Shown one piece after another: positions 45,234 through 55,063 of a stretch of DNA of 64,000 nt; positions within the stretch are counted from its first letter, which is position 1; each line of letters begins with the position of its first letter. Location of the stretch: contig NZ_BLJO01000008.1 of NCBI RefSeq assembly GCF_009932555.1, positions 434,070 through 498,069 on the forward strand, written 5' to 3'. The stretch is from Steroidobacter agaridevorans (GTDB lineage Bacteria > Pseudomonadota > Gammaproteobacteria > Steroidobacterales > Steroidobacteraceae). Made by a program: the position numbers and the translations under genes. A model generated the notes under the pieces. The model was not told the DNA's origin. It did not search any database and saw only the letters and a program-made list of their open reading frames with translations.

Positions 45234-47162
45234 ATGAGTTCTGTCTTGGTCGGAGAGTCGTGGCACCTGCTGGTCGGTGGCTTTCTTTCAGTTCTGCTGT
45301 TGAGTTTTATCTGGCTGTTCTGGATTCCAGCATGGCAGGTTGGTCGGCAGTTGCGACGTGTCCTCAAGGAAGTTGCTCAGGCAAAGAGTTCGTCGGATTT
45401 GGATCCAATCTTCGAACCCCACCTACGATTGCGCCATCTGTGGTCGGAATTCAGAGAGACCCTGCACGAGGAGCGCTACATCGACCCTCGATCAGCCATC
45501 TCCGAAGTCGTTGCTCTGAGGGCGACAGTACCGGCGGAACTATTCTTCACCGAAGACACCATCGTAAATGGCCCTCTTAGAGTCGAGTTTTTCAAGCACC
45601 TGCCCGGGATATTCACAGGCATAGGAATCATCGGCACCTTCACGGGATTGTTGCTTGGATTGAAGGGGTTTCATGTTTCCGAGAATCCAGGCGAAGCTCG
45701 AGCTGGTCTCGAGATCCTATTGGGCTCTGTTTCGGAAGCATTTCTCGTATCCGCATCGGCGATCGCTCTGGCCATGATCGTGACCTTGATAGAGAAGGTC
45801 TCGCTCGTACGACTTTATCGAAAGGTTCAAGAGCTAACACAGGCGATTGACGAGCGCTTCAAGGCTGGTGTCGGCGAGGAGTATCTTGCGCGTTTGGTAG
45901 GGGCGGCGGAGGAGTCGGCAAGCCAAAGCAGGATTCTCAAGGATGCGCTGGTTGGTGATCTGAAGTCTATCCTGACAGAGATCTCCGAGAAGCAGATAGC
46001 TGCATTCGCGACGTCTCAATCGCAGCTTGGTCGTCAGATTGGCGAATCTGTTGCGAGCCAGATCGGGCCACCGCTCGAACGACTGGCTGCGATCACAGAA
46101 GGAGTGCGAGGGGATCAATCGTCCGCAGTTCAGCAGCTGATGGCTGACATGCTCTCCAGATTCACCGATCGGCTGGAGGGTCTACTCGGGAGCCAAGTAA
46201 CCGGTATCCAACAGATGCAGCAGCAAGCGATGGCTTCTTTAAACGAAGCAGTGCGCCAGTTGCAGCAAATGTCGGCCACCGTCGAGGGTGCTGGTCAGCG
46301 TGCAAGCCAAACATTGATGGAGAAGCTCGAGCACACATTGGGCAAGCTCGATCAGCGGCAGCTCGTGATGAACGAGGAGATGCGAAAGTTCGTCCACGAG
46401 ATACGCGCGGCAGTCGGTCAGAGTCAGTCGGAGAGTCACCAGCAATTGCAGTCACTGTTGGCCGATCTATCACGACAGACCGGTGCCCTCGTGGGAGATC
46501 TTTCCAGCAAGAGCCAGTCAGCTGTTACGGCTATGAACGGGCAGGTCGAATCCTTGACGGTCAAGGTGGCTGAAGCGGTATCACAGATGAGTGCCGGTAT
46601 GGCGCGTATGGAATCGGTGACTTCGGATGCCATTACGCGAATGAATGACGGCGCCGAAACACTGGCGATCGCTGTGGACGACTTTGCGAAGGCAGGCGTC
46701 GGGGTGTCGGCTGTGATGCAGGGGGCGAAGGAAGTGGGTGGCCAGCTAACACAATCCGCTAGCTCGCTTGCAGCTGCAAGCAATTCCATCGAAATGGTGC
46801 TAGGAGAGTCAAGAGCAGTGAGAGACTCGCTGTCCCAAATGCTGGGAGCAGTAAGCGCTGCTGTGGAGGCGGCCAAGAAGGAGGCTTCGATTACTGCCGA
46901 CGTACTGGCGCGCTTGGAGGGGTCTGCCGGACGACTAGCCGTAGCTCAACGCTCAGCAGATGAGTATCTCAGTCAAGTCACCGACGTTCTGGCGACCTCG
47001 CACAAGTCGTTCGCGGATTCGATGCAGCAGACTCTTGGCAAGGCCAACAGTGAGTTCTACGAAAAGATGTCTACGGCAACGAAGCGGCTCCGTGAAGTGA
47101 TAGCAGAGCTTGAAAGCGCGCTCGGCGGCGCGATGCCGCGCGTCGCGACTCGCGGCCGATAA
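45234..47162 (+). CDS. zorA: Zorya system protein ZorA (MotA/TolQ-like)
   Basis: About 642 residues. The first membrane helix 'LLVGGFLSVLLLSFIWLFWI' spans residues ~10-33. Two further helices form the MotA/TolQ/ExbB core: 'IFTGIGIIGTFTGLLLGL' near 125 and 'FLVSASAIALAMIVTLIE' near 172. A ~440-residue helical tail follows, as expected for ZorA, which forms the pentameric proton-driven motor with ZorB. ATG 45234 gives a short N-terminus; ATG 45219 is an alternative. zorB follows after 3 bp. The tail is thought to transmit a phage-invasion signal from the envelope to the cytoplasmic effectors. Confidence 0.9.
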   Translation: MSSVLVGESWHLLVGGFLSVLLLSFIWLFWIPAWQVGRQLRRVLKEVAQAKSSSDLDPIFEPHLRLRHLWSEFRETLHEERYIDPRSAISEVVALRATVPAELFFTEDTIVNGPLRVEFFKHLPGIFTGIGIIGTFTGLLLGLKGFHVSENPGEARAGLEILLGSVSEAFLVSASAIALAMIVTLIEKVSLVRLYRKVQELTQAIDERFKAGVGEEYLARLVGAAEESASQSRILKDALVGDLKSILTEISEKQIAAFATSQSQLGRQIGESVASQIGPPLERLAAITEGVRGDQSSAVQQLMADMLSRFTDRLEGLLGSQVTGIQQMQQQAMASLNEAVRQLQQMSATVEGAGQRASQTLMEKLEHTLGKLDQRQLVMNEEMRKFVHEIRAAVGQSQSESHQQLQSLLADLSRQTGALVGDLSSKSQSAVTAMNGQVESLTVKVAEAVSQMSAGMARMESVTSDAITRMNDGAETLAIAVDDFAKAGVGVSAVMQGAKEVGGQLTQSASSLAAASNSIEMVLGESRAVRDSLSQMLGAVSAAVEAAKKEASITADVLARLEGSAGRLAVAQRSADEYLSQVTDVLATSHKSFADSMQQTLGKANSEFYEKMSTATKRLREVIAELESALGGAMPRVATRGR

Positions 47163-47165
47163 GTC

Positions 47166-47888
47166 ATGGCCTTTTTGAGGCTCGTAAAGGCCGGAGGGCG
47201 TTCTCGCGATGAAGCTGAGAAGCCATTCTGGATCTCATACGCGGATCTAATGACCGCATTGATGGTCTTGTTTCTCGTCGTGATGAGCGTTGCGTTGCTG
47301 GCAGTTACGAAGACTGTGACGCAGCAGGAGCGTGAAGAGAAGCAGCACCGAGAGGCAATCGAGAAATTTCTCGACGAAGTCGAGCGTGCAACAGTGAGAT
47401 TCACCGGAGTGCGCGTTGATCGCGATCGACGCGTCATTGATTTCCAGGATCGCGCAAGATTCGAAAAGAACGTGTACCGGCTTAGCGCGGAACAAGGTGG
47501 GTTGCTGCGCGAGTTCGTTCCGGAGTTGCTAAAAATCGCTTCGAGCGATGTAGGAGAGAAAATTCTGAAGCGGGTCGTAGTCGAGGGATTCGCAGATCAG
47601 TCAGGAACGTACCTGTACAACCTCGATCTGAGCTTGAGGCGAAGCCAGGCTGTTCTCTGTGCACTGTTTGCGCCTCCGTCTGTCGAAGAAGTCCCCTTGA
47701 CAGATGCTCAGCTTGCCGAAATTCGTGACCTCTTTGTGGTCGGTGGCTATTCCTTCAATGACGCACGGCTGACAGCAGAGGAGTCGCGACGAGTGGAGCT
47801 TCGGCTTGAGCTCTATGCGGTTGGGGATGAGCGGGTGTCAGCGCCGGCGGCGCCGGCGGGCGACTTCGGCGTATGCGCGCTGAGGTGA
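47166..47888 (+). CDS. zorB: Zorya system protein ZorB (MotB/OmpA-like)
   Basis: A 240-residue stator partner of ZorA. A single N-terminal membrane helix 'SYADLMTALMVLFLVVMSVA' (residues ~24-45) contains the Asp near residue 27 that serves as proton acceptor in MotB/ZorB proteins. Residues ~110-225 are an OmpA-like peptidoglycan-binding domain ('VVVEGFADQSGTYLYNLDLS', 'RRSQAVLCAL'). It begins 3 bp after zorA and ends 3 bp before zorC. Established knowledge: ZorAB is a peptidoglycan-anchored ion-driven motor in the inner membrane. Confidence 0.92.
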   Translation: MAFLRLVKAGGRSRDEAEKPFWISYADLMTALMVLFLVVMSVALLAVTKTVTQQEREEKQHREAIEKFLDEVERATVRFTGVRVDRDRRVIDFQDRARFEKNVYRLSAEQGGLLREFVPELLKIASSDVGEKILKRVVVEGFADQSGTYLYNLDLSLRRSQAVLCALFAPPSVEEVPLTDAQLAEIRDLFVVGGYSFNDARLTAEESRRVELRLELYAVGDERVSAPAAPAGDFGVCALR

Positions 47889-47891
47889 TCG

Positions 47892-49532
47892 ATGAGCGAC
47901 ATACTCAAACTCAATGAGGCGATTCAGAGGGCACTCGCCCTGAGCGAAGAGGCCTTTGTGTTTGATCACTCGGTGATAGACGCAGAGAACAACATCTTGA
48001 AGCAGATGCTGGGAAGCGCTGGGGGGGATCGCCCGCCCAAGGATCGGATGCGCGAAGCCGTTCTTCAGTTTAGGGAGACGAATGAGTTGCAGAATCCTGC
48101 CGCGGCGCGCTTCGTTTGCTTTGGCGCAGCCGAGCGGTTTGCAACTCGCGAGCCACCTCTGATCGAAGAGCGGGATAGATTTTCGAGATTGCTGGGTTTG
48201 ATCGACGACTACCGTCCTGAGCCGAGGGGATTTCGGCGCTGCTTCCGGGGGTTGTTGCACACGTACATTGCGTACGACGGGGAGCATCGCGATACATGCG
48301 TCGAGGGGCGCGAAAACTGGCGAACGCTTCGCGATTATTTGCACGATCGAAAAAAGGATATTGTGGTGCAGGGCACCCAACCGGATTGGGTCGAGTGTAT
48401 AAGTGAGCACTCCAATCTCCTGACTGCAGATCCAGCGAGTCGCTACGCGCCCGATCTATTGCGGGGAAGAAATGATGCTGTCGAAGAGATCAGATCTCGG
48501 CTCGATGTCGGTGACCGCTACTGGCTGATGCGAAGGCTGATCCTCGCTCAGATTGAGCACTCGACTCGAGAAGCGGATGCTCCGTTTGCGAGAAATGTTC
48601 AGAACTTACTGAGTCTCTTGGACAGTCACGAGGGTCTTGAGGATGAGGGCCTAGGTCTCATCCTCAATCGCTACGCAGCCATCAGAAGCCCATCGCTTCA
48701 TGCAGGGCTTCGTGATCGGTCGGTGAGAACGTGGGGCAATCCTTGGATTACAGGCAACCGGAAGAAGTGGGCGCGGGTTAGTGACGCTGCATGTGCGCTC
48801 GTCACAAACTGGTTCAAGCTCCACGTTATTCGGACCTTCTTCGAGCTCATGTCCGATGATCGCCAAACCGACCAACGCCGGGTGAGATTTTGGGAGCAGT
48901 ACCACGAGCAGATCAACGATATGTACTTTGCGCTTGGAAGCGCTACCCGCTATTCATCCAACTCGGCCGTGAAGGAAATGCGCCGTGAGATGGGCGATCG
49001 ACTCCTTGGTCTTAGGAATGCCGGTGGAAGTTCAAACAACGCATTCATCATGATGATGGGCGATGTTGCTGCCGTGGAATTCGGGGTTATTGGGCACGCC
49101 TGTTTTCTTTACAAACGAGATTCGTTGCCGTTTGAGTTGCGAGGCGAGGTTAACGGCGGTACCGCCGACGACGGCTTGCGATCGCCAGACAATCTTGAGC
49201 GGCTGACACATGTTGATACGCGGCATGGAAGTTGGGAAGAGCACTTCGCAGATGCGCTACGGCGGCATGGAGCTGCGCGGACGGTTCTCCTTGCGACTGA
49301 TCCCCCTGCCCATGCTCCACGCACGTCGGCTAACGATTCCGTGCTCAGCAGGCAATCGTTGCGCAAGTTCTGCGATTCCAATGGAATTGGCTGGCGAGAT
49401 AAGTCAGCGGTTGGTGGGAATATCTCTGTGAACTTTCCGTACAACTCTGGTGAGTTCGCCGAGCGCCTCAAGAGATGGGGCTTCACCTTTAGCGAGCGCG
49501 GCTTCTGGTGGCGAAAAGGTTGGCCATCATGA
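47892..49532 (+). CDS. zorC: Zorya type I protein ZorC (EH-signature domain)
   Basis: A 546-residue soluble protein placed exactly as ZorC in type I Zorya operons, between zorB and zorD. The C-terminal part fits the EH-signature domain, including 'FFELMSDDRQTDQRRVRFWEQYHEQI' (read in pieces) and 'GDVAAVEFGVIGHACFLYKR'. ZorC is reported to bind DNA and work with ZorD after motor activation. The last bases overlap the ATG of zorD (ATGA), showing coupling. Assignment rests mainly on position, size and these motifs. Confidence 0.85.
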   Translation: MSDILKLNEAIQRALALSEEAFVFDHSVIDAENNILKQMLGSAGGDRPPKDRMREAVLQFRETNELQNPAAARFVCFGAAERFATREPPLIEERDRFSRLLGLIDDYRPEPRGFRRCFRGLLHTYIAYDGEHRDTCVEGRENWRTLRDYLHDRKKDIVVQGTQPDWVECISEHSNLLTADPASRYAPDLLRGRNDAVEEIRSRLDVGDRYWLMRRLILAQIEHSTREADAPFARNVQNLLSLLDSHEGLEDEGLGLILNRYAAIRSPSLHAGLRDRSVRTWGNPWITGNRKKWARVSDAACALVTNWFKLHVIRTFFELMSDDRQTDQRRVRFWEQYHEQINDMYFALGSATRYSSNSAVKEMRREMGDRLLGLRNAGGSSNNAFIMMMGDVAAVEFGVIGHACFLYKRDSLPFELRGEVNGGTADDGLRSPDNLERLTHVDTRHGSWEEHFADALRRHGAARTVLLATDPPAHAPRTSANDSVLSRQSLRKFCDSNGIGWRDKSAVGGNISVNFPYNSGEFAERLKRWGFTFSERGFWWRKGWPS

Positions 49533-52500
49533 AATGGTTCGTGCGCGATGCAGGCAGTGCACAGGAGCGATGGCGGGCGGACGTCACGGATGGCGGGCTC
49601 TTTTACTCGCAGGCGGCAACGGCTGGGCTCATTTCAAATCCACTCCTGGAGTCATTACTCGTTCAATGGACCGATTCGGGGCACGCTATTGAACAGGATG
49701 GAGGATGGATTCTGCCGTGGCGATCGGTTTATGAGCTGCTATCAGGTCTGGAGAACGGAGGTCAACTGGAGTCCATGGGCGTTCCGCCGGAAGCCCACTT
49801 GGCTCCTCAATTGGTCAGTCGAGGTTCGCTGATAGATCGGGAATTCACAGTCGCAATCGCCGGGTGGGTGGATCACAACGGTCGGTCTGTGTCCGGTGTC
49901 ACTGTGCTCGGCGCCACCGCAACGATCAATGGACGAACGACGTTACTGTCGAGGTCCAGCTGGGAACTCATCCGGCGGGTGTCCTCGTTTGCGCAGCGCT
50001 CAGACGCAGAGCGGGATGAGCGAACGCAGAGAATCGCGTGGAGTGAAATCCGCAGCCTGGCGTTAGCTGCGGGTGCCCGACTCGACCGGTTTCTATTCAG
50101 CACAGTGGTCCTGTCTCCGGAACGTCTCAAGATTGGTCTGCGGCAATCCGGGGAAGGTCAGTCACGCGTCATCGAAGTCACTCCGGGATTCGAGGGTTGT
50201 CCTGAAGACTGGCTGACGAGCTTCGATGCGCACGCTAGCGTGCGAGATCGCTACGACCTGCCGACGGACAACGGCATTGTGCAAGTCGTCGTGAGGCCGG
50301 AGGTTCGCACGGTTCTCGAGCAGATCAAGAGACTCCCGGGGCGGCGGGTGGCAGGCGTGCGTGCCGAGGCTTTCGTCACCAACCCGTTCGCTGCGCTTGG
50401 TGAGGCCGCTTCCGCAGTTATCGATCCTACGGAGTTCGAAGCGGAGCGCCAGCGCGCAGGGCTTTCGTTCGATCGGTTTACTGCTTTCGTGGTGCGCAAC
50501 GAGTCGGGTGCGCCGACAGACATGGGGATTCTGATCGAATGCGGCGCTGGTCCGGAGGCAAACAGCATTCGGGAGTCCATGTTAGCCGAGCAGGTGCCGG
50601 AGTTTGTGCAAGAGGTTCGGCAAAGTCTCGCTGCTGGGCGCCAGTTGCACGCGTGGAAAGAGTTCGAGTTCGAGCTGCTGGGCAACGTCGAGCAGGAACT
50701 TGGCCAACTGGAACGAGCGGCGGCAGAGTGGAGGAATTCGGGGGCGCGCAAATCCAGTATCACGTTCGACGCCATCTATGATCTCTCGGGTTACTCCGAT
50801 CGCATTCAGGGAATTGGCGAAGAAAAGCCCTATGTATCGCCGTACATCGCTCGCAAAGACGAGAAGGCGGGTTGGTTTCCAGACAACCTAGTCAACATCA
50901 TTGAGCTTCCGCCGGAGAAGCCCGGAGAACGTCCTCGCTACATTCCGCTTACGCCAAAGGAACTGGAAGACATTCGAAGACGCGTTCAAGAGGCGCGAAG
51001 CAATGGCGAGTCAGAGATTGCTGTACCGGGCATTGCTGAGCCCTTACCGATCGATGAGATCGAGGACGTAGTTTCTGCATTCGCGGGAGCACAGATCGAT
51101 GCAGAGAACGGCAACTTAGAGGAAGTCGTACGGGAGAAATCCAAGCCAGTCCCGAGAAAGGGATTGGTTATCAAGCCCAACGTAGTTTCGGTGGACTACG
51201 TCGAACGTCGCACGGAAGTCCTTCGTCCACCAACCAAGGCGTCAAGCCTTCCCCGTGGCCTGCGCGACACCGTTCAACTAAAGCAGCATCAAGTGGAGGG
51301 CGTCGCATGGCTGCAGCACCTCTTCAGTTGCTCACCCGATGAATGCAGGGGGGCACTGCTCGCGGACGATATGGGATTGGGAAAGACGTTGCAGCTCCTG
51401 ACGCTCATTGCCTGGGCTCATGAAAAGGATGCGAGCTTGCCGCCGGCTCTCGTGGTGGCGCCGGTAGCGCTCCTGGAGAATTGGAGGGACGAGGCCCGGA
51501 AGTTCTTCAAGCCCGGCGTCCTGACGATTCTGGAGGTTTACGGAGACACGCTTGCCAACTTGCGCGTGCCCAAGCACGAAGTCGATGAGCAACTCCGGCG
51601 CGAGGGATTGGTCAAGTTCCTCAAGCCCGGCTGGAGAGGTCGCGCAAATGTAGTGCTGACGACCTACGAAACACTGCGAGACCTTGAGTTCTCGTTCGCC
51701 GCCGAGAAGTGGTCCATCGTCGTCTGCGACGAGGCGCAGAAGGTCAAGAATCCCAACGCGCTCGTCACTCGCGCGGCCAAGAAGCAGAACGCTAGATTTC
51801 GCGTTGCCTGCACAGGTACGCCAGTCGAGAACACGTTGACCGATCTGTGGTGTCTCTTTGATTTCATTCAGCCGGGATTGCTTGGTGCACTGAACGAGTT
51901 CGGTCAGCTCTATCGACGGCCGATCGAAGCGAAGACCGATGAACAGAAGGCCAAGGTCGATGATCTGCGCAAGCTGACCACGCCTCAAACGTTGCGGCGC
52001 CTGAAATCAGATGTGGCAAAGGACCTGCCCGAGAAGGTGTCTGTTGAGGAATGCCGCGCGCTGTCGCTGTCTGCGTTTCAACGCAATCTCTATGCGCAAT
52101 CCGTTACGCAGTACTCGCGCCGATCGGAGCCAGATGCCATCACTCCGTTCAAGAACGCGCTTGGGCTGCTGCAATACCTTCGGCTCATCTGCACAGATCC
52201 ACGACCCTACGGTCTGTCGGGCTTCAAGCCAGAGCCGCTATCGAAATACCGTGCGAAAGCTCCGAAGATGGATTGGCTGCTACGGACGCTCAAGACGATT
52301 CGAAGCAGGGGTGAGAAGGCTCTCATCTTCTGCGAGTTCAGGGACATGCAGATTCTGATTCGTCACTACGTCCAGGAAGAACTCGGCTACGCGGCGGACA
52401 TCGTCAACGGCGACACGTCAGCTTCCTCTGCGAATGATCAAAGCCGTCAAAAGCGCATCCGTTGGTTTCAGGAGCGGCAAGGATTCGCCGTCATCATATT

Positions 52501-53254
52501 GTCTCCGCTGGCTGTTGGCTTTGGCGTGAACATCCAGGCGGCCAATCACGTCATCCACTACACGCGTACGTGGAACCCTGCCAAGGAGGATCAGGCAACT
52601 GATCGCGCTTATCGCATCGGTCAAGAGAAGGATGTCTATGTCTATTGTCCCGTAGTCAGTGCCGACGACTTCAAGACATTTGATGTCAGGCTCGATGAGC
52701 TACTCGAGTACAAGCGCAGTCTTGCGGAAGACATGTTGAATGGCAGTGGCGACCTCGGCGCGGGAGACTTCGACATTGGCCAGGTCGCGCCACCGGAGAG
52801 CCCGAAGCCTGAATCCCGATCACTTACCTTCGATGACGTTCTGACGATGCAGCCGAGATACTTCGAAGCGTACGTCGCCGTCCTCTCAGGGCGGAAAGGC
52901 TACTCCTCCGTTGCGCTGACACCAGCTGCCGGTGACGACGGCATCGATGTCGTGGCAATCAGGGATGGCGAGGGCGAGCTGATTCAATGCAAGACATCGC
53001 AGCGCTCTGACCGCGAACTCAGTTGGGAGGCGATCAAAGATGTTGTGACCGGCTGTGCGAGCTACGCACAGCGATACCCGGGGGTGAGATTCAAGAAGGT
53101 TTGCGTAGCCACTCAGATGTTCAATGCCGGCGCGCACCGGCACGCGCGATTGAACGACGTGGAGTTGGTGGACGGACGGCGGCTGGCCGAGCAGCACCAT
53201 CAGTACGACATCACACTGGACGAGGTTGATCGGATGCTTTGGCACGGCTCGTAG
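49529..53254 (+). CDS. zorD: Zorya type I protein ZorD (SNF2 helicase with Mrr-like nuclease)
   Basis: 1241 residues from ATG 49529, which overlaps the zorC stop. The N-terminal ~560 residues are a ZorD-specific region. A SNF2 helicase follows: Walker A 'LLADDMGLGKTLQLLTL' near 610, 'VVCDEAQKVKNP' near 731, 'ACTGTPVENTLTDLW' near 760 and 'QATDRAYRIGQEKDVYVY' near 1020. A C-terminal Mrr-like PD-(D/E)xK nuclease covers about 1110-1210 ('GDDGIDVVAI' ... 'ELIQCKTS'). ZorD degrades DNA once the ZorAB motor is triggered. All catalytic motifs look intact, so the operon should be functional. Confidence 0.93.
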   Translation: MKWFVRDAGSAQERWRADVTDGGLFYSQAATAGLISNPLLESLLVQWTDSGHAIEQDGGWILPWRSVYELLSGLENGGQLESMGVPPEAHLAPQLVSRGSLIDREFTVAIAGWVDHNGRSVSGVTVLGATATINGRTTLLSRSSWELIRRVSSFAQRSDAERDERTQRIAWSEIRSLALAAGARLDRFLFSTVVLSPERLKIGLRQSGEGQSRVIEVTPGFEGCPEDWLTSFDAHASVRDRYDLPTDNGIVQVVVRPEVRTVLEQIKRLPGRRVAGVRAEAFVTNPFAALGEAASAVIDPTEFEAERQRAGLSFDRFTAFVVRNESGAPTDMGILIECGAGPEANSIRESMLAEQVPEFVQEVRQSLAAGRQLHAWKEFEFELLGNVEQELGQLERAAAEWRNSGARKSSITFDAIYDLSGYSDRIQGIGEEKPYVSPYIARKDEKAGWFPDNLVNIIELPPEKPGERPRYIPLTPKELEDIRRRVQEARSNGESEIAVPGIAEPLPIDEIEDVVSAFAGAQIDAENGNLEEVVREKSKPVPRKGLVIKPNVVSVDYVERRTEVLRPPTKASSLPRGLRDTVQLKQHQVEGVAWLQHLFSCSPDECRGALLADDMGLGKTLQLLTLIAWAHEKDASLPPALVVAPVALLENWRDEARKFFKPGVLTILEVYGDTLANLRVPKHEVDEQLRREGLVKFLKPGWRGRANVVLTTYETLRDLEFSFAAEKWSIVVCDEAQKVKNPNALVTRAAKKQNARFRVACTGTPVENTLTDLWCLFDFIQPGLLGALNEFGQLYRRPIEAKTDEQKAKVDDLRKLTTPQTLRRLKSDVAKDLPEKVSVEECRALSLSAFQRNLYAQSVTQYSRRSEPDAITPFKNALGLLQYLRLICTDPRPYGLSGFKPEPLSKYRAKAPKMDWLLRTLKTIRSRGEKALIFCEFRDMQILIRHYVQEELGYAADIVNGDTSASSANDQSRQKRIRWFQERQGFAVIILSPLAVGFGVNIQAANHVIHYTRTWNPAKEDQATDRAYRIGQEKDVYVYCPVVSADDFKTFDVRLDELLEYKRSLAEDMLNGSGDLGAGDFDIGQVAPPESPKPESRSLTFDDVLTMQPRYFEAYVAVLSGRKGYSSVALTPAAGDDGIDVVAIRDGEGELIQCKTSQRSDRELSWEAIKDVVTGCASYAQRYPGVRFKKVCVATQMFNAGAHRHARLNDVELVDGRRLAEQHHQYDITLDEVDRMLWHGS

Positions 53255-53276
53255 GGCAAGAGCCATCGGGCGCCTC

Positions 53277-53304
53277 GGGCATCGACATGATATCTGCGAT
53301 GCCC
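53277..53304 (+). terminator. Hairpin after the Zorya operon
   Basis: A perfect 8-bp inverted repeat, GGGCATCG (53277-53284) and CGATGCCC (53297-53304), with a 12-base loop lies 23 bp after the zorD stop. It could end the zor transcript, but a U-tract is lacking. Confidence 0.35.
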
Positions 53305-53308
53305 TATA

Positions 53309-53336
53309 TTGGCTATCAGGATCAATAGCTTACAAT
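53309..53336 (+). promoter_or_regulatory. Candidate sigma-70 promoter of the hsd operon
   Basis: TTGGCT at 53309-53314 and TACAAT at 53331-53336 with 16-bp spacing lie 72 bp before the hsdM start. It is placed directly after the zorD terminator candidate, so the hsd genes probably have their own promoter. Confidence 0.45.
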
Positions 53337-53407
53337 GCTCAGCTCGGCGGATGGCGTCATTTGGCCGGGACTGTCTCTCAGCACTAACCGAAGAATCACT
53401 CGACTCG

Positions 53408-55063
53408 ATGGCAAAGGCACGAACCAAGAAATCCGGGAACGGTACCAACAGCCCGTTGGGCTTCGAAGCTACGCTCTGGCTCGCCGCAGACAAGCTGCGC
53501 AACAACATGGACGCAGCGGAGTACAAGCACGTCGTGCTTGGGCTCATCTTCCTCAAGTACATCTCCGATTCATTCGAGGAGCATCACGCGAAGCTCGCGG
53601 CAGGCGAGGGCGACTATGCCGGCGCGGATCCGGAGGATCAGGACGAGTATCGTGCCGAGAGCATCTTTTGGGTACCGAAGGAAGCTCGCTGGTCGTATTT
53701 GCAGGCGAATGCGAAGCAACCGTCGATCGGCAAGATCGTCGATGACGCGATGGTCGCGATCGAACGCGACAATCCTCGGCTCAAGGGTGTGCTCCCGAAA
53801 GATTACGCGCGGCCAGCACTGGACAAGCATAGGCTTGGCGAGCTGATCGATCTTATCGGTACGATTGGCCTTGGTGACAAGGAGAATCGCGCCAAAGATA
53901 TTCTCGGCCGCGTATACGAATACTTTCTCACCCAGTTCGCGAGCGCCGAGGGCAAGAACGGCGGGCAGTTCTACACGCCTTCATGTGTCGTGCGTGTACT
54001 GGTAGAGATGCTTGCGCCATACAAAGGCCGCGTTTACGACCCGTGCTGCGGTTCAGGCGGGATGTTTATCCAGTCCGAAAAATTCGTCGAAGCCCACGGC
54101 GGCAAGATCGGCGACATCAGCATCTACGGACAGGAAAGCAACCCGACCACCCGCCGCCTGGCTGTGATGAATTTAGCACTGCGTGGAATCGAAGCAGATT
54201 TCGGTCCGGAGCATGCCGATACATTTCGCCGCGATCTGCATCCGGATCTGCGCGCAGATTACGTGCTCGCCAACCCGCCTTTCAACGATTCCGACTGGTT
54301 CCGCAAAGACGACGACGTGCGCTGGCAATACGGCGTGCCGCCGAAGGGGAATGCCAACTTCGCCTGGGTGCAGCACTTCGTGCATCACCTCGCACCGAAT
54401 GGCGTCGCCGGCTTCGTGCTCGCGAACGGCAGCATGTCGTCGAATCAATCCGGCGAAGGCGAGATCCGCAAGGCGCTTATCGAAGCCGACCTCGTCGATT
54501 GCATGGTCGCACTTCCCGGCCAACTCTTTTACAGCACGCAGATTCCGGTGTGCCTTTGGTTTCTCCGCAAGAACAAAGTTTCCGCACCCTCCTCCGTGAA
54601 GCAAGGGAGGGCCGAGGAGAGGGCGCGGGAGTCAAAGCTCCGAGATCGACGGAAACAAACCCTCTTCATCGACGCCCGCAAGTTAGGAGCGCTCATCGAT
54701 CGCGTCCACCGCGAGCTGACTGATGACGACATTCAGAAGATCGCCAGCACCTATCACGCATGGCGTGGTGACCCTGTGTCTACCTCTCTCCCACTTCCAG
54801 GAGAGGAGGAGGCTAACAACGTCACCGAGTACGCCGACATTCCCGGCTTCTGTAGATCCGCAGCACTCGAAGAGATTGCGTCGCATGGATTTGTGTTGAC
54901 CCCGGGACGGTACGTTGGGGCAGAAGAGCAGCAGGATAATGGAGAGCCATTCGAGCAAATGATGAGGCGGCTAGCGACACTGCTATGTCGGCAGCAAGAG
55001 GAAGCGCGAAGATTAGACGCTGAAATCGCCGCCAATCTCAAGGAATTGGGTTATGGGGGCTAA
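53408..55063 (+). CDS. hsdM: Type I restriction-modification methyltransferase subunit HsdM
   Basis: 551 residues. An N-terminal helical HsdM_N domain ('[20 protein letters not shown]') precedes an N6-adenine methylase with SAM motif '[15 protein letters not shown]' near 210 and catalytic 'NPPFNDSDW' near 288. It pairs with HsdS to methylate the recognition site. ATG 53408 gives the conserved N-terminus. Two loops carry extra low-complexity stretches, '[20 protein letters not shown]' and '[15 protein letters not shown]', encoded by palindromic REP-like DNA inserted in frame (see findings). hsdS overlaps its end by 11 bp. Confidence 0.93.
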   Translation: MAKARTKKSGNGTNSPLGFEATLWLAADKLRNNMDAAEYKHVVLGLIFLKYISDSFEEHHAKLAAGEGDYAGADPEDQDEYRAESIFWVPKEARWSYLQANAKQPSIGKIVDDAMVAIERDNPRLKGVLPKDYARPALDKHRLGELIDLIGTIGLGDKENRAKDILGRVYEYFLTQFASAEGKNGGQFYTPSCVVRVLVEMLAPYKGRVYDPCCGSGGMFIQSEKFVEAHGGKIGDISIYGQESNPTTRRLAVMNLALRGIEADFGPEHADTFRRDLHPDLRADYVLANPPFNDSDWFRKDDDVRWQYGVPPKGNANFAWVQHFVHHLAPNGVAGFVLANGSMSSNQSGEGEIRKALIEADLVDCMVALPGQLFYSTQIPVCLWFLRKNKVSAPSSVKQGRAEERARESKLRDRRKQTLFIDARKLGALIDRVHRELTDDDIQKIASTYHAWRGDPVSTSLPLPGEEEANNVTEYADIPGFCRSAALEEIASHGFVLTPGRYVGAEEQQDNGEPFEQMMRRLATLLCRQQEEARRLDAEIAANLKELGYGG

